Shown here piece after piece: positions 36,296 to 44,316 of a DNA stretch of 44,316 nt. The notes beneath the pieces are model-generated. The model was not told the DNA's origin and ran no database searches. It saw only the letters and a program-made list of their open reading frames with translations. The translations under genes and the position numbers were made by a program. Within the stretch, counting starts at the first letter, position 1, and every line of letters starts with the position of its first letter. This stretch comes from Trichosphaerium sp. ATCC 40318 (lineage: Eukaryota > Discosea > Flabellinia > Trichosidae), in contig JALMLS010000073.1 in assembly GCA_038496445.1 (NCBI GenBank), positions 1 to 44,316 on the forward strand. Direction: 5' to 3'.

Positions 36296-37438
36296 ATGCC
36301 GCACAACCAACTATATCCAAAACCGAGGTAAAATAGCTGTTTTACGTGATGCAAAACGGTATGAGCGCTGTTCCGGGTAAACAAGCTTACAAAACCCCTC
36401 TTGATCCAGGCGTAAATCGACACTACTACCAGACGATTTACTGTTGCCTTCTCCAAAAGACCCTGATAAGGCCGAAATATTACTCAACTCATTTTATAAG
36501 TTGTGTAGTTACCACCATACTTACTTTCAAAATGGTGACGCCAAATTAGAAGAAAACGTGTTCGAAACAGCTAGGAAGCTGTATTTGGACTGTAGACATA
36601 ATCAAATAGCCTACAGTATCGCCACAGGTCAACCAAGTTCGCTTTTGTGCGCAAGGAAGAATGTTCTCAACGCTCAAGCAATTGAACCGAAATCAAGCGA
36701 CCATTTCGGGTTCTTCAGAAACTTCTCTAATAACAGTGCTATAGCCCTCAGGCTCTCCGGCAATGGTTCCAAGGAGAAGCCATTTATTTCAACTTCAGGT
36801 ACCTACATTCGTTTTGTTTATCAAAACACGTGATAGAACAAAAGACGCATGGCCGTTCTCAAGATTCTCTTATTCAGCCTTGTTTATTGATTGCTTTTAG
36901 CTGGTGGGGAACAGCAATTATTGCACTTATTATTTGGAGAACGTAGTTGGACCAAACAGTCTCTTGTAGAAGACAAAACACCTGAAGGAAGACCGACTTT
37001 CCATGATGTATTTGACATGAAAGATGGAAGTAAATTGCACTTTGATATCAGTGATACTTTCTACACTGTCATGTATCCTCATACAAAACCTAAAGATTTA
37101 GTTTATGATCCCAAGTATGACACAATGATAGAGCCCTTGCTTCGAGAACCTACTGACAACGAGCTACAAAAAGTACTAAACTTTGTTAAAAGTGATGATG
37201 CCGTTCTAGCTAAAAGGGCTTTGGGTGTGAGCTACTCGTTTGTCAATGGTGCAATGTACTTGATGGTGAGTTATTAGTACTTTCTAAAATGTTTCTTGTT
37301 TAATTCTCATTACTAATTACTTTATTCTAACAGGGTGCGCCCACAACAACTCCACTACTACCAAGAGAAAAATTTCTTCCCTCTTATCTTCAGATTAAAA
37401 CAAATGGACTTGAGGCGGACCTACTACAGATTGTGTAA
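36296..37438 (+). CDS. Orphan protein of 296 residues
   Basis: Four exons: 36296-36327, 36410-36798, 36901-37265, 37334-37438. Soluble-looking, mixed alpha/beta, no signal peptide in this model and no recognised domain. Landmarks: LLPDDLLLPSPKDPDKAEIL, an FFRNFSNNSAIALRLSGNG segment, FHDVFDMKDGSKLHFDISD, and a C-terminal TTTPLLPREKFLPSYLQI. An alternative upstream ATG at about 36270 opens MLRLATAQQCRTTNYIQNR, which resembles a mitochondrial presequence but ends in the wrong phase for exon 2, so it was not used. It lies between the two MORN-type genes; whether it is related to them is unknown. Confidence 0.72.
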
Positions 37439-38034
37439 CCTAAAGTACATATTACCACCAACATAATTTCTACATTAATAAAGTGGACTCATTTTGTTAC
37501 CTTGTACGCTGAAGCCTACTAAACAATGACGGAATACATAAAAAGTACTTCTTGTGATTAATTCCTTACCATCAAAATGGAATATACACTCCAGCATTAT
37601 AAGGATGTGCCGCTTTGCAGCTGCGCTAGCAGTCAAGACCACCTCCTTACATGACTAGTCCATTGTCACACCAAACTAAGTATTATAATACTTTGAAACT
37701 TTAGTTCTCATGCAACGCCTTCAACTCTACATGTTGCTAGTATCTATTGCTGTAAACTCAAAAGCTGCGGTAGGGGATGTAAATTAAATATTGTGATAAA
37801 TACACGCTAGATTACGCGCACGTGCTTTTTTAAAAGGAAGGGAAAAAAAAAGCTCGCCAATCAAAATGATAGTATCAGAATGTGCGGTTTCACATTATTT
37901 AGAAGCGTACTAGACCATTCATAACTCGGACAAGTTACTCAAGGATCTGTATTGAAAATTACGGGAATGACGTAAGTTGACTTATATACTAACCTTACAC
38001 GTGTAACCGCGACGGTTTGTTTATTTTATTTAGA
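37439..38034. promoter_or_regulatory. Intergenic upstream of the long MORN gene
   Basis: No ORF recognised. CACGTG at 37819 and 37998, the second only 37 bp before the proposed start codon. Confidence 0.4.
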
Positions 38035-39510
38035 ATGCTCAATACTCCCAATGCTATCGCGTACAAGGTACCAGAATCTTTTAAAGCGCAAGAGTACCTA
38101 ACAATAAATAAATAGAGATTTAATGCGCAATCAGATGATTGCTATCTACTACACCTTCCAGTCGAGATTCAACTTGATATTATCGATTTGGACTCATTTG
38201 TGTATTTAATTTGGCCACTGCTTTCAAAACAAGCGGCAATGACCACAAGGTTCGATGATAAGATGAACAAGCATGGGAAATGGAAGAAACCAATATACAA
38301 CAGGCAGTACCGACGAAGAGATAACAAGCCAAAAGAGCAAGAACAGTGGAACCATGGTATACGAGATGGAAAATACAGGAAATGGTATGATAGTGGCCAA
38401 TTGATGAAACAGTATACTTACATTGACGGTAAACGAGAAGGAGAATACAAGCGATGGCATAGAAACGGCCAATTGAGGAGCCAGTGTAATTACATTGATG
38501 GCAAACGAGAAGGAGAAAACAAGCAATGGGTTGACAATGGTCAATTGTGGATGCAATCTAATTACATCAATGGTATACGCAACGGAGAATGCAAGGAATG
38601 GTATGGCAATGGACAATTGAAGAAGCAATATAATTACATCAATGGAAGACACAACGGGGAATACAAGGAATGGTATGATATTGGTCAATTGATGAGACAA
38701 TATAGTTACATTGACGGTAAACAAGAAGGAGAATACAAGCAATGGAACAAAAATGGCATATTGTGGGCACATTGTAATTACTCTAATGATAAATACAACG
38801 GAGAATACAAGGATTGGCATGACAATGGGCAATTAGAGGTGCAGTGTAATTATATAAATGGTAAAGTCAATGGAGAATACAAGCGATGGTATGACAATGG
38901 CCAATTAGAGATTCAGTGTAATTATATAAATGGTAAAGTCAACGGAGAATACAAGCGATGGTTTGACAATAGCCAATTGGAGTTACATTGTAATTACACC
39001 AATGGTGAATGTAACGGAGAATACAAGGAATGGCATGACAATGGCCAATTGGAGAAGCAGTGTAATGTCACCAATGGTAAAAATAATGGAGAATACAAGG
39101 AATGGTATGACAATGGCCACATGATGGTACACTGTAATTACAATAATGGTAAATGTGACGGAGAATACAAGGAATGGTATGACAATGGCCACATGATGGT
39201 ACACTGTAATTACAATAATGGTAAATGTGACGGAGAATACAAGGAATGGTATAAAAATGGGCAATTAGAGGGGCAATATACTTTTATAAATGGTATCCTA
39301 GAAGAAGAATACAAGAAATGGTATGAAAATGGCCACTTGAAGGAGCAGTATAATATAATAAATGGCAAAAAAGAAGGAGAATACAAGGAATGGAATGAAA
39401 ATGGCCAAATGGAGAGGAGTGCAATTTATATAAATGGAAATTCAGTAAAATACAAGTCATGGGATGAAAATGGCCAAATGAAAGAGCACTATGATGAAAT
39501 AGATGATTAA
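38035..39510 (+). CDS. Long F-box-like / 16-unit MORN (YwqK-type) repeat protein
   Basis: Two exons, 38035-38067 and 38116-39510; 475 residues. The N-terminal region (LLHLPVEIQLDIIDLDSFVY) has the same F-box-like motif and intron position as the short gene at 34914-35775. From 38362 to the stop the protein is about 16 units of 24 residues with consensus GEYKEWYDNGQLxxQCNYINGK, the pattern of MORN/YwqK antitoxin-type repeats. The YwqK name does not imply a toxin here. Repeats 11 and 12 are identical at DNA level, indicating recent expansion. The array's regular codon pattern also opens long antisense ORFs that are not genes. Possible giant-virus relationship is inference. Confidence 0.88.
38362..39507 (+). 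repeat. Array of 72-bp coding tandem repeats
   Basis: About 16 copies of a 72-bp unit encoding the 24-residue repeat; the two units between roughly 39088 and 39231 are identical. Units at the 3' end lose or gain a codon and drift most. Confidence 0.85.
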
Positions 39511-39949
39511 AACAGAGAACAGAAGAAATGGTATAGAGGCTATTAAGTTGTATAAATGACGAACTACAAGAAATATGAGAAGAAAACAAGAAATAACAAC
39601 AGCCTTGTTCATGTGATGTTGCTTGTCGATTGTTTTGTTCTCAAATTGTTTTTTTGGAATCTCACGTTTATCTTTGAGCCAACCAAGTTATTATTAATCT
39701 AGGACCTAGCCAAAATTGTAATTTACATGAAAACATTCTACTCTGCGACGTCACTGAAACTTGTGTGAAATTGTAACTACTGGTAGTTGTTGTCTCTAGG
39801 TAACATCACCTGTAGTTCAGGGGCTGATTTACCGTCTTGATCATAGCTAGGTGTTCGTTGTTCCAGGTATTCTAGTAGCCATAAAAAGTCATTAATTATT
39901 ATTAATGTCTGCGCTTGATTTGCTCAGATCAAAAAAAATGAAAGAAATA
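39511..39949. other. Intergenic between convergent genes
   Basis: 3' flanks of the long MORN gene and the GH38 fragment. No feature recognised. Confidence 0.55.
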
Positions 39950-42315
39950 TTACAGTTCTTTATTTGTTGCTATAGCACTGAACATAATAACTTGTGATTT
40001 AGGAAGAGTAACAATATTTTCTTGATTGTATTTGAGACATATTTTATGACAGAACATGTATCCAAACTCATAAGGCATAACACCATCAGATAAGTAATTC
40101 TTTTTCTAATAAAATCTCATATTAGGTGGTTTGGTTTTCTTATTTTTTTCTTGTGATACGTACACGTGTAACCAAAGGTACTTTTCCTCCTCTATGGATA
40201 AGACATTCTGAGTGCCACGCAATGTTTGCCCTTTTATACCCCTCACTTACTCTCCTGTTGATAAAAAGATCATCAGCTTTATTTTGAAAAAAAAAGTTGT
40301 TTCGTCCATTGGACGCCTCATGTTTGAACGAGTTTTGAAGTCTTTTCATATCATCTAAAATAAAAGTACTACACGTACGGATGCGGTTCAATATATTCTA
40401 TGTAAGATGCATAGCTTAGATCATCTTTAATTGCCAATACATTAACGTCATGACAATTTCCATTAACATCTACAGAAATCGTTGTATCAACATCTTTACT
40501 ACCTGACTTGCTGTTAGTACTAACTCTTACAATTTTTAACCCTACCTGCAAGGAAGAGCAAATACTTATACCCCTTAGGCACTTTAATATCAAGTTTTTC
40601 GTCTAAACTTAAGCCTTGACAACCATCACTTTCAGTAATAGGAAAAGTAAAAGACAAGTATTTGATTTCTTCTGGGAACTTATGTTTAGGAAAAGCCCAT
40701 AACTCATCATTAAAGGAACCTAAGTGAAACAGCATCAATACAAGGCATCTTTGGCTCTTTTTGGTATAGTACGTACCTTCTGGAGCTACGACATTAATGT
40801 TCTTTTTGAGATCAATTACTAAGTCTGTGGCAGAATCTTGTTCTTGTTCACTGTCAGGTGATTTTATTGTTAACCCAAATGTAAGCATTTGATAAGGTCG
40901 TATGGACTGTATTTCTAAGGTTTCATCGCTCACTGTAATATCTTTAATCTCATGCTCTTCTCCATCCATCTCAACTGCCTCAACAACACCATCTAATACA
41001 AATACCTTGACATTTGAATGTGTTTCACCATATAACTCCTAAATAAAGTTCAATCAAACTCCAGCTAAAGAACTAGTTTTTAGATACCTGTAGCCGTATT
41101 ACAATTTTATCAGAGCGTTCTGCTTTCTTTAATGCACGTATAACAACACGATCAGTAGACAGAGAAGCAATATTAATCGTTTCATTAAGAACACAATCTT
41201 TTGAGACATGTGTTATTAAAGGTTGATTGAAGCACTGACAAATCCTTGGTACGTTGCCCTGAGCGTGGAATAAAAATCAATACAATTACACAATGTATAT
41301 ACTACCTCTTTCCAGTCTCCTTTGTGACCACCAATGATAAATTTGAAAGCATTATGCCCGACATCTTGGAACACTGAGTTCTGCTTAAATCCATTTCTTC
41401 GGATTTTTGCATTTGGAGAATGTATAAGAGTCATGCGAAGCGTATTGTCATTAGGCTTATCAAAACCGTATTTAGAGTCTGAAGAAATAAAAGACCCTAA
41501 AGTTTGGCATAAAAAGTTAGAACGAACAAAGAAAACAGACAGTATGTGCAAGTTGGGAAAAGAACGCACCAAAGTTTGCTTTTTTATCTGTTAAGTCCAC
41601 CCACAACTGAGCAGGTACTTCATAATGTGGTATTTCTTCTATTGAGAAATCATTATTTCCCCTCTGAATTGTACCACAACCTTAACAACAATAAGAAAAA
41701 CCCAGTGTTTGAACAATCAAACAACAATTAACTGTACCCAGATCATAAGTTGCAAGATTATTTGATGCAGTGCATGGAAAAGCGACTTTCAAGAGTGTAT
41801 CAGGGCACTGCCAATCAATAACGTTATCAACATGCACATAAGATACAGAATCACCCATTTTAAACAAAGAAATGGTATGCTTCATTGTAGTAATCTTATC
41901 TTTAATAGAAAGTTTCCTTTCAACAACCAAAGACACTGATAAATTACTCTCATGCTTACTTCAGTTTAAAAATAAATTAGCTTAATTTGACATGTGGCCA
42001 CGCACGTGATATTTTCACATTGATCTATAATGAGATATGGATCCGTCTCGACATCTACCGTCGAAGTTATGAAGAAGATCTTTGAGTTTTGGTTCGTTTG
42101 TACCTTCAGGTAGTATTTCCCATTCAGGCCACATTGGGTAGTTCCTACGGTGCTCATCGTCTAAATCGCTATTGTATAGACACTGGAATACTATAGGACT
42201 TCTCAAGAGTTCTTTATCAAGAGCTTTATCGAAAACACTGATAATGTTACCATTATCATTAACTACCACTTTGTATCTTTTGTTTTCAATTTCGTTGTTT
42301 TTTATCACCACCAGA
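39950..42315 (-). pseudogene. GH38 alpha-mannosidase lacking its catalytic domain (5'-truncated)
   Basis: Eleven exons in phase: 42315-42104, 42054-42006, 41958-41738, 41680-41570, 41478-41306, 41258-41088, 41038-40777, 40719-40583, 40545-40379, 40341-40182, 40105-39950; about 605 codons, no internal stop. The order follows GH38 beyond the catalytic barrel: IENKRYKVVVNDNGNIISVF, WEILPED, LSVSLVVERK, NVIDWQCPDTLLKVAFP, KYGFDKPNDNTLRMTLIHSP, FQDVGHNAFKF, ANIAWHSE, MPYEFGYMFC, and a final LPKSQVIMFSAIATNKEL. The N-terminal half (HxD zinc site, nucleophile Asp) is absent: just upstream the frame stops, no ATG precedes conserved sequence, and an unrelated small ORF occupies the space. Open frames and good splice sites argue for recent truncation, rearrangement, or an expressed non-catalytic product rather than an old pseudogene. 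Confidence 0.78.
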
Positions 42316-42497
42316 CTTTATGTTTTTCTTTTGAAAGCATGACGTGGTTACAAAAAAATCTAAAAACGTTTTTTTGTTTTTTCGATTGAATGGATTTTTT
42401 TTTTGTCAGACAGCGATATAATCGCTGGACGCGCATTATTTTGAGCGTCAAAAAGTAATTATAAAATAAACACGTGAAAAAGTATACCGGGCTTACT

Positions 42498-42835
42498 TTA
42501 GCATAGGTGTAGAGCAGCTGCTGAATTTTTTCGATCTATTTGAAGTGTAGCCATAAGCTGGGCAAGCTTTTTTGCATGCTCCACCAAGAACTAATAATTT
42601 TGTTAGCACCGCTTTAGGTAGTTTCGAAAAGCAAAACTTTTTTTTTTTCTTTTTCATTTAGGTCTTTGTAGTTTGGTAAAACGCTGTTTGGGTTTAATAC
42701 CTCGTGGTTGTCAGCATAACGGACTTCCTCTTTAAGCTCTTCAAATCGCGTTCGTAGCTCGCTTATCCATCTACCAAGTAGCTGCTTTATACCACTAAGC
42801 TTTTGGAGATCTTGCGGGTTGGACTGCTCATGTTG
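42498..42835 (-). CDS. Small helical protein, 5' end unresolved
   Basis: Two exons, 42835-42701 and 42590-42498 (TAA), joined in phase 0 by a GTATTA...TTATTAG intron with a CTAAC branch-like site. Product of at least 75 residues, strongly helical (LQKLSGIKQLLGRWISELRT, then FLVEHAKKLAQLMATLQIDR). It resembles small helical subunits of complexes such as Mediator, but I cannot assign it. No in-frame ATG is seen in the first exon, so either an upstream mini-exon exists or the model is incomplete. Confidence 0.42.
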
Positions 42836-43468
42836 CTCACCACATCAATTTCAACTGAATTACAAAAAAAGTGCAGTTTTCGCAAATAAGTGTCACTAGC
42901 GCTACCCAAAAAACTCCTTGTACGTCTTTGCTAAGTTGAAAGAGTAGACACAAGATCAATTAATAATGGGTACTTCAGATCTTAATCTCCTTACTTTACA
43001 GCACCGGCAGCAAGTACGCAAACGCGACTATACAACTTTCTAAACGCGCACGTGATATTTGAAGCCAAAACAAAAAATTACGTAGCAATTTGTTTTACTG
43101 GTTACTAAACAACGCTGTAAATCACAAAGTAGTATAAAAATGGCCCGGTTAGTTTTAACCGCCAGTGTATTTGTTCAAAAATAGCATCAGATACAATTAA
43201 AGCGCCCCGCAAGTGTTATACCGCGCTTGAGGCTCTATCTATTTATGAAAATTATCACGTGAAAAAAAGTGAAGGCTTCTGTATTTAATACCTAATAAAA
43301 CAGCTATCAGATGAGCTTTTCCCATGATGTAGTCTAGTCACAATATGTAATCAAACGCCACACCACGTGTAAAAAATCCTTTGATACTCCACTAGCAAAT
43401 AGTTTTGCAATGTTATGTTGATAAGTGCGTAGTCATTTCACGTCAGTACTGTTTGGTTAGACATTGTC
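42836..43468. promoter_or_regulatory. Intergenic with clustered CACGTG palindromes
   Basis: CACGTG at 43049, 43255 (in TATCACGTGA) and 43364, with another at 42471 downstream of the small helical gene. A 23-codon ORF at 42966 (MGTSDLNLL...) followed by a GTACGC donor could be a first exon but no partner was found. Confidence 0.35.
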
Positions 43469-43675
43469 TTGCTTTCGAAGTCAATCAATTCTGGAATACT
43501 TGTCTTTTATGGCAAATATTTTCTGTATATAATTCAAGCTTGGTTAGAGTCTCTAGCTAAAGGTTCATTTGGTGGACTAAAGGAAAGCAGAAAATTCAAC
43601 AAAAGACTTTGGTATGAAAAGTCTCTGAAACCTCTTCTCCTTGCGTTGACACAACTAATACATCATGGCGGGTAA
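43469..43675 (+). CDS. Possible short ORF or terminal exon
   Basis: Open frame reading WLESLAKGSFGGLKESRKF then LWYEKSLKPLLLALTQLI, stop TAA at 43675; it begins at a non-ATG codon, so it would need an upstream exon. It overlaps the next ORF by 11 nt. Not recognised; may be chance. Confidence 0.2.
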   Translation: MLSKSINSGILVFYGKYFLYIIQAWLESLAKGSFGGLKESRKFNKRLWYEKSLKPLLLALTQLIHHGG

Positions 43676-43895
43676 CGCAGTAGTAATAAAAATGGTAATA
43701 AACGAAAAGTTCGAGAGAAGTGTCTATGTCAACTTCAAACTTCTCAGTGGAAGCAGATCTGATGTTCATTACGTTCTCTCTGATTGGACTTCAAAAGGTT
43801 ATGAAATTAAAACACACCAAGTTGTATTAGGCGGACAGGCCGATTCTTCTGCAGCAGAAACACATTACTGGACGCTTCAAAAGACGAGGAGGTAA
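43665..43895 (+). CDS. Small orphan ORF, 76 residues
   Basis: Single-exon ORF from ATG: MAGNAVVIKMVINEKFERSV, then YVNFKLLSG, DVHYVLSDWTSKGYEIKTHQ and ETHYWTLQKTRR. Composition is protein-like (beta-rich with charged ends) but no family is recognised. The end AGGAG|GTAAAG could be a donor, so it may continue into another exon. Confidence 0.4.
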   Translation: MAGNAVVIKMVINEKFERSVYVNFKLLSGSRSDVHYVLSDWTSKGYEIKTHQVVLGGQADSSAAETHYWTLQKTRR

Positions 43896-43943
43896 AGAAT
43901 AATAGCACAAATGTAGCGTATAATCTCAATGAGAAAAATAAAC

Positions 43944-43953
43944 ATCACGTGAC
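43944..43953 (+). promoter_or_regulatory. CACGTG palindrome upstream of GH38 gene
   Basis: ATCACGTGAC, about 170 bp before the GH38 start at 44124. It is an E-box resembling Cbf1 or TFEB/CLEAR sites; function inferred only from sequence. Confidence 0.4.
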
Positions 43954-44123
43954 CGCACGCCTTGAAACAGTATTTGCTTATTTCATTTAAAGTCTTTACA
44001 CTAAAGTCATGTGCAAATTAGCCAAGTCTCTGCCAGTCATGTGCCGATCGGCAACTTTTCAAATAATATCAAGTTAAAATAAAACCGTTGGAATCTACTA
44101 TGTAGAAAACAGTCTGTTAGATA

Positions 44124-44316
44124 ATGGGTAATGCCAATAACGCTGAAAACAAGATTTATTTTGTAGCAACAGCTCATTTAGACACACAATGGTTATGGAC
44201 CATTCAAGTACGCTTTTGACATTAGATAGAGTGTTTTAAACGCGTATAGGATACCATAGCGTGTTTTCTACCTGATACAGTTGAAAAGAATGTCGCGTTA
44301 ATGGACAGAGACAACA
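44124..44316 (+). CDS. GH38 alpha-mannosidase, N-terminus, cut by window edge
   Basis: Exon 1 is 44124-44207; exon 2 begins at 44250 and runs off the window (phase 0). The translation FVATAHLDTQWLWTIQ carries the HxD zinc-binding motif at the start of the GH38 barrel, and DTIACFLPDTVEKNVALM continues as in the bacterial-, fungal- and protist-type GH38 subfamily with a TCHLDTQW-type start. No signal peptide, so a cytosolic or vacuole-delivered enzyme is possible. It belongs to the same subfamily as the C-terminal fragment at 39950-42315 on the opposite strand. Confidence 0.85.

Noticed and set aside
38362-39507. CRISPR-like regular repeats
   Set aside because: Unit is coding throughout with no unique spacers; it is a protein repeat array in a eukaryote.
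38224-39589. Long hydrophobic minus-strand ORFs opposite the MORN gene
   Set aside because: They mirror the 72-bp repeat on the sense strand; the regular codon pattern creates open antisense frames with repetitive pseudo-membrane sequence.
42054-42311. Frame break in the first GH38 fragment exon
   Set aside because: Splicing GTACAA...GGTAG (42103-42055) joins WEILPE to DVETDPY in frame, so there is no lesion inside the fragment.

Overview
This is nuclear DNA of a unicellular-type eukaryote. Nearly every gene is cut by many short spliceosomal introns (about 37-150 nt, donors mostly GTACGT or GTAAGT, T-rich acceptors). The genome is AT-rich and compact, uses all three standard stop codons, and encodes eukaryote-only proteins: Atg22, an ESCRT-III Snf7/CHMP4, a Rab GTPase, F-box, calponin-homology and C-type lectin proteins. 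I cannot name the lineage. Gene models were built by hand: exons were joined only where GT-AG (or GC-AG) sites, reading phase and family similarity agreed.

Layout. 1-4.1 kb: 3' part of a divergent V-ATPase catalytic-subunit paralogue (+), then an Atg22/UMF1-type vacuolar transporter (-). 4.2-6.6 kb: a 65-residue orphan and a protein made of six W-Y...WKF repeats (+). 6.8-10.1 kb: a secreted GH2 exo-beta-glucosaminidase (+). 10.8-14.6 kb: an F-box protein and a calponin-homology/coiled-coil protein (+). 15.1-21.3 kb: two tandem paralogues of a secreted, probably GPI-anchored surface protein (-), separated by about 1.9 kb bounded by an inverted repeat. 21.8-22.1 kb: an ORF running directly into poly(A), perhaps retroposed. 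23.4-25.5 kb: a GPI-type C-type lectin protein (-). 26.3-27.3 kb: a poorly resolved basic nuclear-type protein (-).

28.0-30.3 kb: a C2 domain fused to a Rab GTPase (-), divergent from YchF/OLA1 (+, 30.5-32.2 kb, with 10-nt and 14-nt exons), followed by Snf7/CHMP4 (+). 34.2-39.5 kb: a two-EF-hand protein (-), a short and a long MORN/YwqK-repeat protein (- and +) that share an F-box-like N-terminal motif, and an orphan (+) between them. 39.9-44.3 kb: the C-terminal two thirds of a GH38 alpha-mannosidase (-) without its catalytic domain, small ORFs, and at the right edge the N-terminus of a same-subfamily GH38 enzyme on the opposite strand.

There is no operon-like organisation. Many genes fit an endolysosomal or cell-surface theme (V-ATPase, Atg22, ESCRT-III, C2-Rab, glycosidases, lectin, GPI proteins), but gene order is not evidence that they act together. 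CACGTG palindromes are unusually frequent, especially between genes at 35.7-38.0 and 42.4-44.0 kb.
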